Shown here one piece after another: positions 1 to 12,000 of a stretch of DNA of 64,000 nt. The notes below the pieces were generated by a model. The model worked only from the letters and a program-made list of their open reading frames with translations. It ran no database searches and was not told the DNA's origin. Both the position numbers and the translations under genes were made by a program. Numbering within the stretch: the stretch's first letter is position 1; each line of letters opens with the position of its first letter. Source of the DNA: Bacteroidales bacterium (lineage in GTDB: Bacteria; Bacteroidota; Bacteroidia; Bacteroidales; ML635J-15); contig JAFZLK010000017.1 in NCBI GenBank assembly GCA_017551515.1, positions 1 to 64,000 of the forward strand, given 5' to 3'.

Positions 1-3000
1 ATCGCACTCTGGTGCAACTGCAGTAACAGTGACATTTACATCCTTGGTACGGTTACCCATCACTGCTGCACGGTATCTGATTTTAGCCTCGAACTCGCCC
101 TCTCCAACTGCATGTTCGCGAACACCGATACTGAGGCTTTCGTTAGGCATTATGCGTCCGCTCTTCTTCTCGGGGCTGACAATGTTGTTCGTGCGACCTA
201 TCTCGTAGGTTGCAATGATGTTGTTGCCCGACGGGTTCTGGATGTCGGCGAGAAGCACGAACTTTCCTTCGCAGACATATTCCGATGCGCAGATACCGCC
301 AGCCAATGATGCATTGCCTAGTCCTATGTCGTCAAGGTAGTGGGTCTTGTCAGTGTAGTCGGCATTGCCTATGCTGAACTGACGGATGTATGCGGACGGA
401 CCGTTGTTCTGCGATGCCTGCGAGAACAGCCACAGGTATGGACCTCCAGGCGACAGGTTGTCGTATGCGGAGCTGTAGACATTCATAAGGTCGCCACGGA
501 TTGGGGTTGATGTTCCGTTCGCAGTATCTATGCTATAGAGCGAGTTCCAGTCGCCGGCAAGCAGGTTGCCGTTCTGCCTGTCGAACGAGCAGTGGCGGAT
601 ATTGCTTATGTCGGTGGTAATGCTGTCGACAAGCGTCTGGTTGTCCAAATCGAGCTTGAAGATGATGTTTGTTGCCTCCGTGCCGTAGAAATATGTTCCG
701 TCGAAGGACAGGTTCCTTATCATTCCGACATTCTCGATGTAGAAGGTTTCAATATACTCGCCATCCGGCGTGTAGCGGTTGAATTCGCCCGGTCTTTGCC
801 ACGAAGACGTGTAGATGAAGAATCCATCCGTTGCAATTGCCTGTTCAGCGTTGAACTGCGTTGAGAATGTCTGTATGCTGTCCCAGAGTGCCCTGGAATT
901 CCTGCGCCGGTGTGTTTCCTCGTCGTATGGCAGCAGAGCAAGACCTCCGTAGTCGCTTACAGAACTCCATACCAGTGCCGTGTTGCCTGTATTTGTGATG
1001 GTTATGGAATCGTACTGAGCCAGATACGGGTAGGATGTCACTGCAATGCTATCGACATTCATTGAAATCTCTGGCTTGTAAAGTGCTATGTTGCGCATAG
1101 TATCCGACTGGATGTCAATTGCTTCGTAATATGATGCATATCCATTTGCCGAAACTCTCAGCAACATTGGCCCGCGAACAACTTCAAGCGAATATTCTCC
1201 GTTGTTATCAGTCCTTGTCACCTGGTTTCCAACTGTGACTCTTGCGTTAGGAATCGCCTCATCCGTGCCCGCATCGGTGATGACGCCCGAAATTATTCCA
1301 CCGCAGCTATTGGAATATGTAAGCATGAGGGTTACAATGCTGTCGCAGCCGTTGGCACTGACAAGCGTAACATGGTATGTTCCTGCCTCAGTGAAGGTCT
1401 GTCCCTCGTACTCATACGGCACGCCCGAACACATCTGGTCGGCAAACTCGCCCGTTGTGCTATTGTTAATTGTAAGATGCAGATTTACAACCGAGTCGCA
1501 TCCGTTGACACTTTGCAACGTATGTACATAGTCGCCGGTTTCGGTGTAGGTTTGTCCGTACCACTCGTAGCTGTTGCATACTGTAACCGTGTCGTTGCCT
1601 TCGGTGGGCTGGTTGATAGTCAGGTGCAGGTTTGCAACCGAGTCGCAGCCATTGGCGTTTGCTTCAGGCATTGTGAACTGATAGTTTCCGCTTTCGGTGT
1701 AGGTAGAGCCGTTCCACTCGTAACTGCCGCAGGATATTGCCGTGTCGTTGCTTTCGGTGGGCTGGTTGATTGTCAGGTGGAGGGTTACAACCGAGTCGCA
1801 ACCGTTGACAGCGGTTAATGTATACTCGTAATCACCAGTTTCGGTATATGTCTGTCCATACCACTCGTAGGATTCGCAGGCGGTTTCTGAAATTTCGTTT
1901 GTAACCGAATTGTTGATTGTCAAGTGCAGTGTTACGACCGAATCACAACCGTTGGCAGCGGTGTATGTATGGGTGTATTCGCCAGTTTCGGTGTACTCGT
2001 TGCCCTCCCACCAATACTGATTGCAACATGTGAGTGACATTTCCGATGAAGTAGGCTGATTGACCGTTATAGTTACTTCTGCCGTTCCCGTACAGCCGTT
2101 TTCGCCTATGCCTGTTACTGTGTAGGTTGTTGTTTCGGTTGGGGTCGCGGTGAGGCTTGCGCCTACTGTGGTCGGCAGGCCTGTTTCGGGCAACCAGGTG
2201 TAGGATTGTCCGCCATTTGCACTGATGGTTGTGCTTCCTCCCTGACAGATGCTACTGTCGACTGCGTATGCATAGATTACGGGCGCATCAAGGTCGGCGG
2301 TAATCGCAATCTGGGCGGATGCGGTACAACCGTTTGTAGCGGTTGTGGTTACGGTATATGTGCCTGCTTCGGTAAGCGTGGTTTCCGCCGTTGTCGCTCC
2401 GTTGGACCATTCGTAGGATGCGCCGCTTCCTTCTGCCGTAACAATTATCGATGTCAGTGAGCAGGTAAGGATGGTTTCGCCAGTATTGTTGGTTATGCTT
2501 AATGCAGGTGCATCGGAGTTAGGCGTAATCTGGATGTTTGCGGTGCTTGTACATCCATTGTCGGCAGTTGCTGTTACCGTGTAGGTTCCGCCTTCGGTAA
2601 ATGTATTTTCTGCCGTTGTCGCATCGTTAGACCACAGGTATGATGTGCCTGTTCCATCCGCCAGAACATTTATCGCCGTTGTAGTGCAGGTAAGCAATTC
2701 CGTTCCCGTCGTGTTGGTTATGGTTACTGTCGGTGCTTCAATGTCCTGCGTTATCGTATAGTTTGCCGTGCTGGAACATCCGTTGTCATCTGTAACGGTG
2801 ACAATGTAGGTTTCGGGCGCGGTGATGCTTGCGTTTGCGGTTGATGTACCGTTTGACCACTGGTAGGTTGTTCCGCCTGTTGCCGTGAGTGAAATCGTTT
2901 CGGTGCTACAGGTTAGTACCGTTTCGTTCGTATTGTTTGTGATTTCAACTTCTGGCAAAGGATTTACCGTGAGCGTTACATTTTCCGAACTGTTAAACGG

Positions 3001-6000
3001 CTGGCCGTCGCTACACGATGTTGCCGTGAGGCTAACAATATAGGTGTAAGCTCCTGACTCGGTAGGTGTTACGGTGATTGCATCGGTTGTAAGGTTGTCG
3101 GGCAGACCTGCACCGCTCGTCGGACTTGCTGTCCATTCGATTGTGTAGTCGGTTCCTGCATTGGATACATTCGCCTGCAGCAGTATGTCTCCGCCAAGAC
3201 AGATTAGTGTTACATCCGCAATGCTGATGCCGGGCGTGTCGCCGATTGCAACGCTTACACTTTCTGTAACAGAACAACCGTTTGCATCGGTGACGGTTAC
3301 CGAATAGGATGTTTCCGTTGTGATTGCCGGCGTTGTTATGGAGCTGGTAGTTGCGGTGGTGTTCCACAGGTATGTGTAGTCTGTTGTTCCGCCCTGGGCA
3401 TTTGCTGTGAGTGTCGTAGTTGTGTTTTCGCAGACGGATGTAGGACCGGAAATTGACACCGTAAGTTCATCGGGCTGGGTAATAGTTATGGCTGAGCTGG
3501 TCGCGCAACCGTTGGCATCGGTGACTGTTACGGAATATGTTCCTTCGCCGACATTTGTCAGGTTTTCGGTTTCTGCACCATTGTTCCAAGCGTAAGCATA
3601 AGGTTGTGTTCCGCCAGCGACTTCGGTGCTGACGATGGCTGTCTGTCCGTTGCAGGCGATTGTTCCTGCATTAAGCGTCACAGTAAGAACATCGGGCTGG
3701 GTGATTTCTGCGGTTCTGACTACCGAACATCCCTTTGCGTCGGTTACGGTGACAGAGTATTCTCCAGCGACAACCCCTGTCAAGTTCTGGGTGTTGTTTC
3801 CGTTGCTCCATAAGTATGTCAAGGGCGAGGTTCCTCCGCTGACAGTATTTGTTATGTCAGCCGTTCCTCCGCTGCAGGCTACGCTCCCTGCCGTCAATTC
3901 CGAAGTCAGTTCTGCCGGCTCGGTGACGGTTACGCTTGCGGTTGCGGTGCAGTTGTTGCTGTCGGTGACGGTGACTGAATATGTTCCACCGCCTACGCCT
4001 TCAAGGTCCTGCGTGTCAGCATCGTTGCTCCAATGGTAGGTGTATGGAGATGTTCCGCCAGCAACTGTATTGGTAATGTCGGAAGTCTGGCCGTGGCAGT
4101 TGATTTCCGTTGCCGAAAGCGAGGTTGTGAGTGCATCGGGCTGTGAAACTGCTATGCTCGATGTTGCCGAACAGCCGTTATTATCAGTGACGGTCACGGT
4201 GTAGTTTCCTGCACCTACGCCCTCGTTGTTCTGATTGTGCGTGTCGTCGGTCCAATAATAAGTATATGGTGTTGCTCCGCCAACGACCGTATTGGTTATG
4301 TTGGTAGTTCCGCCATTGCAACTAATTGTTCCTGCTGTGAGCGAGGTGGTGAGTTCTTCTGGAATTGTCAGTGTTACATCCTTCGTACTGCTCAATCCGC
4401 ACTGGTCGGTAACGGTAATGGTAACAGTGACAACTATTTCTTCTGTAATTTCAGTTCCAGCCACTGGACTTTGCTCAATTGTAAGCTCAGCGTTTGCAGT
4501 GCAGTTGTCGCTCGATATTGCACGGACTTCTTCCGTCAAGTTGGGTACGATAAATGTACAGTTCGTAGAGGTAAGTTCGCGGTTGAAACCAGCATCGCCT
4601 ATTGTCGGTGCTGTCTGATCACTACCGCTAACGCTCTGTGTCTTGGTCGTCTGGTTGCAGCCGTCCGTGATTGTGTAGGTCCTTGTAACTGTCCATCCGC
4701 AGTTGGCTGTCGGATCTGCAACATCGCTATGGCTAACGGAGATTGTGCCACAGTTTGCCGTGTAAATATTTTCAACATCGGAGTCTGATATAAGTCCGCT
4801 TATGTCGCGATTGGCATAGCAGGCATTTTGACCTGTGATGTTCGACGGCCAAGTATCTATGAGTTCAGGTGCTGTATTATTCTCTATAGTGTATGTGTAT
4901 GTCCAGTCATGGCTGTGACCTGAGCAGTCCGTATAAGTAAATGTATATGTACGAGTACCTTCACAACCATCGTAGGTGCCGCCCTGCACTGTATCGCTCG
5001 GTGTCAATGTATTGCCGCAGTTGTCGGTAACTGTCGGTGTTGGAGGCTCGATGGCTTCAGATATACATGCAACTGTTGTTCCTTCGTTGGGTGGCATTAA
5101 TGTTAAGAAGTCCTCTGGCGCTATCGTGTAGATGTATGTCCAGTCGTGGCTATGACCAGCACAGTCGGTATAAGTGAATGTGTAGGTGCGTGTGCCAGAA
5201 CAGCCGTTGTATGTTCCACCCTGTACAGCTGCGCTAGGTGTAAGTGTGTTGCCGCAGTTGTCGGTGACGGTTGGCAACGAGGTTGGTTCGGTTGCTTCTG
5301 CAATACAGTGTACTGTTATATCGACATCGTCAGGCAAATCGAAGTCATCTCGCTCTACATTTATTGTAACTGGTGTTGCAGTTGCAGTACAGCCGTTGGC
5401 ATCGGTAACAGAAAGACTTACAGAGAAACTTTTGTTACATTCCGAGAATGTTGGGGTTGCCGTATTATTGTACGAAGTTTCTGTCGTTGTTACTGTGGTT
5501 TCTCCGAGTGTAATTCCAGCATCTGCTGTCCAATTATATGTGTAAGGTGCTGTACCGCCACTTGCTGTATTCGTAAGCGTAGCTGTTTGGCCAGAACAAT
5601 GGATTGTTGAAGCCGAAATAGAAGCCGTAGGTGCCGGATTCATTGTCAAGTGCAGATAAACTATGCTGTCCTTATCGGTTCCCAAGGTGAATGTCTCTTC
5701 GTAATCGCCACTTGCGGTTAATGTCTGAGTGCCGAATGTGTATTCATCACCACAGTAGTTTACTGTATCGTAGGCATAAATGGTGGTGCCTTTTAGGCAA
5801 CGGATGCTAGTTATATCAAGCATATAATCTTCATAAAATGGAATATTCGCATCAAGCGCAAAACCTCCTCGATTCAAAATCCAAACGACAGATTCGCCTT
5901 TTGTTTCTATGAAAAAAGCATTTTCGTTTATATAAATTTCAGCAATTTGCTGACCTATAATTGTATTAGCAGTTCCTGCTGGTAAGGCAGCAAAGCCACT

Positions 6001-9000
6001 TTCTCCAAAACATGCATAATCTGTCCATACCCCGCTATTCCATAAATCTGCATTTCCAGCAAGTTTAGCACAAATGGCAAGTCCATCTCCAATTCCGCCC
6101 AGATAGTCAGTTAATTGTGCCCATTCTGATGAGCTCGGCAAATGCCAGCCATTAGGACAGATACCCTGTACGCCACTCGGATTCCTGTCGCTACTTTCTT
6201 CCCCATTCATTGCAGCCGACCAGTTGTATAGGTAGCCGTATGTTGCAACATTTGCTTCATCGTCATTAGGATAAAAATAGGATGGTTCTGATTCCCATAT
6301 TGAATTTACTCCCAACGAAATTTCCGGCCCTGCATATTTCAAATTCTCCGCCATCCAAGTCTGCTCGCCAATTTGGATTGTGTAGTAGGTGGTATTATCA
6401 CGGGAATCGACAAACGAGCCGTAGGTATAGAACGAAAGGGTATCGCTGCGAGTAGTGCCGTATTCGTTTGTTGCCTCTGCCATGGCGTAATATAGAGTTC
6501 TTGGCGAAAGATTGCCAGCGGATGTGACAAATGCACTGTCAGTATCGCTGTAGATTATCTCATCAGCAATTTCGCTTAGGCTATTCCTTGATGTGCCCAT
6601 ATAAATCTTGCGGGAAAGCAATTCCGCTTCCGTCTCAATTTTTACCTTCAGTCCAACGGCTATTGTGTCGCGCCAAGTTGGGTAATAGAAAGTTACTTCG
6701 GGAGGACCAAATGTCCTGAAAGTACTTACATCACCATACAATGTTTCGCCATTTATTGTTGCATACGCCTTGAAATAATATGTCGTGTTGGCAGTAAGAT
6801 CGGAAAGCGTATAGGAGAAATCATCCGTATTGTCGGGACTTGTGTAGTTCTGTGCAAAATCTGTACTGTCGGTACCGAACAAAAATCCTCGGTCGGTAAT
6901 TTCTGCGCTTCCCGGGAACAATATGCTACCGTTAAGTATTGCCGAGGTGGGAGTTATTTCGGTGACAGAATTGGTCGCAACTGTAGTAACTGCCTTGAAA
7001 ATCGCACGTACGGAATATCCGTGGTATCTTTCACTTTCTGAAATGCTACTGCCTGCGGATGAAATAAATATATCTGAAAAATTTGAGGTGTTTTCACCAA
7101 TGGAACTCGACATATAGTAGCCTTTGCCGTAATCGTAAATATAACTATATTCTCCATGATGACCAACAGCGGGCAGGAAAATAGAGTTGCCATTCGATGC
7201 TGTAAATTGCATACCTCTTAATCCGTCAACATCAATCCAAGTTGCATCGCAGTTATCTACGAGTTCTTGCAAATCTTCCTTTGTTGGCATACGCCATTCT
7301 TCATTCCAGTTGACAGAAGCAACATCGGCGCTTGCAGGAAGCGTATCCGGATTGTCGGAATATGAATAGTAATAGTTGTCAGTATAATAATAACCATCTT
7401 TTTGTGATGTTTCGCCCCAAGCAAAATAGTCGCCGGAACCATCGGGAGTGGTTGATCCGACATTTGCCGTAGCCCACATAATAAGGCTTGGCAATCCGAG
7501 GTCAACATAGTTGTGTTCCGCAAATTGTGCTGTCGGCAACTGGAATATCTCTATGTTTCCGTAGTCTGTGCCATTGCTGTTGGTTGCATACGCCTTGTAG
7601 TAGTACAGTTTGCCAGGTGTAAGTCCTGTTAGATTGCAGGTTATATTATCATTTGAGCCTGAATATTGTACGGATTCATCGAGATTGTCTATATCGTTGC
7701 CATATACAAATCCCCGTTCAGTAACTTCGGTAACACCACCATCCATTAAATTACCATTCAAGGTTGCCGATGTTGTACCTATATTGGTTGGGGATGCTGT
7801 AGTAACACAAGGTCTTAAAGCGTTTCTTATCACTATGTTATCGACAGCACCTGATAGTCCATAACTTTCGGTAGGGTCGCTTGTCCAAAAGAATACGAGG
7901 TAGTATGCCCCTGCTTCCACTCCTAATTTCTTGCGGCTTCTACGCCATGTTTCAGCCTCCGACATTCCATTTCCGTACTCGCTTATGTCTATCCACCCTT
8001 CTGGTGCGTTATCATAGTATATATAATTCTCATCGTAATCCGATGTGTTTAAATTTGGATTAATTTCGACAGGTACTAGGAATGCCCGTAGAAAGTCTAT
8101 GTCATCTTCTCCCAGTGCCCTCCAGTCGAAATTGAACCAATATTCACCTGAAAATGGCATGTCTATTTCACGATAGGCATAACTATATGCTCCGCCACAA
8201 CCTTCATTAATTATACTATCATCGCATACAATATACAAGGATTTTTCGCCGCCGTTGTTAACAAAATTGTTGATTATCCAGTATGTGCTGGCATCAGAAT
8301 CGGCAATCCAGTTCGCATTTTCTTCTTCATTCTCAAAGTCGCAGGAGTAAATTATGTCATACGAATCGGGATCGACTACCGTGAACGACTTTACAATTCC
8401 GTATCCTGTACCCTTGCTATTGGTTGCATACGCCTTGTAGTAGTATGTTTCACCAGAGGTAAGTCCAGTAAGTGTATATGTAAATTCATCTGTTAAATCG
8501 GAACTTTGCAGTGTCTGGTCGAGATTGTCCTCGCTGGAGCCGAACAGGAATCCTCGCTCAGTAACTTCGGCTGTACCACTAAATGTTATATTTGCTTTCA
8601 AGATTGCCGATGTGCTACTTACAATAGTAGGGATATTGGTAATGACATTCGGTTCTGACGGCTGCTTTATTTCTATGTTATCAACCGCTGCAGGTGGCTG
8701 TTCTCCTCTACTACTATCGTTTTTCCAGTAGAAAACGAGGTAGTATGTACCTGTTTCATTAATGTTTACTGTTTTTGTAATATGCTGCCACTCCTCTTGA
8801 TCATTCATATATTCGTCACTGCTGATAACTATCCATACATCTGGATTATAGTATAATTCTCCCGATAAGTTCGGATCGATAGAAGCCGGCACAACAAATG
8901 CCTTCATAAAGTCCAAGAAACTTTCACCATTTGCCTTCCAGTCGAAGTCGAACTGATAACTGGTTTGGTATAGATTTATTTCACGGTATGCGTATGAGTA

Positions 9001-12000
9001 TGATTCAGAATTATTGTTATATGAATAGTTTATGCCTTCGTCGTTGGAGATGTACAGACTGCTATTGCCGCCATTGCTTGTTGCTGTGCCTATGTACCAT
9101 CTGTTTGTCTGACCATCTGAACCCAGTGTCCAGTTGGCATTTTCGGTGGCATCCTCAAAGTCGCATAGGTAGAATGCTTCGTATGTATGTTCTAATGTTC
9201 TGAATGATTTTATTTCGCTGTATGCAGTTCCCTTGCTGTTGGTTGCATACGCCTGATAGAAATATTTAGTATTTAAGGTAAGGCCTTCAAGCAAGTAAAC
9301 CATCTCGTTGTCAATGTCGGCAAGTGGCAGGTTGACATTAAGGTTGGTGCTGTCGGTGCCATACAAAAATCCCGCCTCTGTAATTTCTGAAACTCCTTCG
9401 TCCAATATTGTTCCATTCAAAGTAGCTGATTTACCCTCGATATTGGTAGCGGAAGATAATTGAATGTATGGTTTTAAAGCTGTTTTTATCAAAATGTTGT
9501 CAACTTCGCCTGACGGTTGGAATCCCGAAGTTGCATCGCTTGTCCAATAGAATACAAGGTAGTATGAACCTGCTTCTACTTCCAACTTTTTGGTGCTTTT
9601 CTGCCAGGATTCCACCATCGACATTCCGCATCCGCGCTCGCTGATGTCTATCCAGCCTTCCGGTGTGGTATTGCTGTCGCCGTTGATGCGGTTTACGTCC
9701 TCATCTTCCACTGTTGTCGTCATATACGGGTTGAGTTCGGCAGGTACTATGAAAGCCCTCAGCACATCACCTATACCGCCATCGCCCATTGCCTGCCAGT
9801 CGAAAGAGAACCAAAATTCTCCGGATAATGGTATTTCTATTTCGCGGTAGGCGTATGATATATTCGAGCCGAATGAGAAGAGTTCGCCAGCAGCATCGTC
9901 GTAAATATAGAGACCATTTTCACCGCCGTTGTTAGCCAAGTTGCCGATTGTCCAGTGGGGAATGTCTTCTTCTTCATTTAATGGATATACTCGGGTATCA
10001 GCATGCCAGTTAGCGTTTTCGGCATCATCTTCGAAATCGCAGGAGTAAATTATTTCATACGAATCGGGGTCGACTGCCGTGAACGACTTTACACTTCCGT
10101 ATCCTGTGCCCTCGCTGTTGGTTGCATACGCCTTATAGTAGTAGGTTTCACCAGTGGTTAGTCCAGTAATTGTGTATGTAAACACATCGCCGACGACGGA
10201 ACTTTGCAGTGTCTGGTCGAGATTGTCCTCGCTGGAGCCGAACAGGAATCCTCGCTCGGTAACTTCGGCTGTACCACCGTATGTTATACTACCTTTCAAT
10301 CTTACGGAACTGGCATCTACAGGTGTAGAAATATTGGTAATAACAATCGGAGTATTGGCTAGTTTCACCTCGATATTATCAATAGCAGCCGGTGGATTAT
10401 TATCAGAACCACTATCGTTTCTCCAGAAGAAAACGAGATAGTATGTTCCTGTAGTGTCAATATCTATTAATTTTGAATAGTATTGCCAAGACGTGCGGTT
10501 TGACATAATTCCGCTGTTGCTAATATCTATCCAGCCTTCTGGTGTATTATTATAATCGTATATGTTTTCGCTCGTCAAGTCGGGAATTATATTGGCAGGT
10601 ATCACTAATGCCTTTAAAAAGTCGTAATTAATATACCCTTTAGACTTCCAATCGAAACTGAACAGATATTTTCCAGTTTGATTTATGTATATTTCACGGT
10701 ATGCGTATGAGTATGACCAAGATCCTGGGTCGTATTCGTTGCTTTCACCATCATCGTTGGAGATATACAGACCATTGCTTCCACCATTGTTTGCAGCCGT
10801 GCCTATGTACCAAGTATTTGTCTGGTCGCTGTTTGGAAATATCCAGTTGGCATTTTCGGCATCATCCTCAAAGTCGCAGGTGTATGGCAAAGTCGCAGGT
10901 GTATGTTGTAGTGTTGTGTAAGTATAACTGGTCCATTCGTTTTCGTCGTTGACATCGCAAACAGAACGTATATACATATAATATGTAGTTGATAGATTCA
11001 GGTCTGTTGCAGTATAAGTCGGTGTTTCCGATACTGTTTCTACTTCTGCGTAATTCGCAAGTTCAGTTTCGTCGAGTTCCGTTTCCGAAACAATCACTTC
11101 CCAACTTCCAGCAGAACCCGGCTCTGTCCAGTTTATTGTTACCGATTCTGCTGTTATGTTTTCGACTCTTATGTCGGTTACAGGCATACACGAAGACTTT
11201 TCGATGCTTATATTGTCGAGTGCGGCAGGAGGCTGATCTCCACTGCTGTTGTTGTTTTTCCAGAAAAATACAAGATAGTATGTTCCTGCTTCAATTGGAA
11301 TATCTTTTTCACTATGTTGCCAAGAAGAAGCAAGATTGAGCTTGCCTGCAGGATTGGTAATGTCTATCCAGTCGGAAGGTGTATCATTTCTGTAGTCAGT
11401 CATACCGTTTGCATCACCGGCCACGAGAGAAGGATTAAGCGAGACAGGAATCATAAAGGCACGAAGAAGGTCGTAATCGGATTGACCGTTTGCTATCCAG
11501 TCGAAATTTACCCCGTATATGGCGCTTTCTGTAAGTTCTAAGGTGCGGTAGGCATAAACGTATGAAGTTGAAGTAACCGTGTATGCATTGGTTACACCTC
11601 CGTCATTGGATATGTACAAACCATTGTTCCCGCCATTGTTTGCCGCAGAGCCGATGTACCACTTGTTTCTCAAGTTGGAGAATGTCCACTGTGCATTTTC
11701 GTCCTCATCCTCGAAGTCGCAGGTATATGGCATTGTGGCTGGGGTTTCCTTTATAATGCTGATGTTATCAACTACTGCAGGCGGATTGTTTCCAGAACTA
11801 TTATTGTTTTTCCAGAAAAATACGAGGTGATATGTTCCTGCGTCTATTGCCATTTTCTTTTCACTGTGTTGCCAAGTAGTTGCATAATTGAGTTGTTCAT
11901 TTATATTGGCAATGTCTATCCAGCCGGAAGGAATTGTGTTTGTACTGCCAGTCATACCGTTTGCATTGCCAGCCGTGAGTGTAGGATTAAGCGAAGTAGG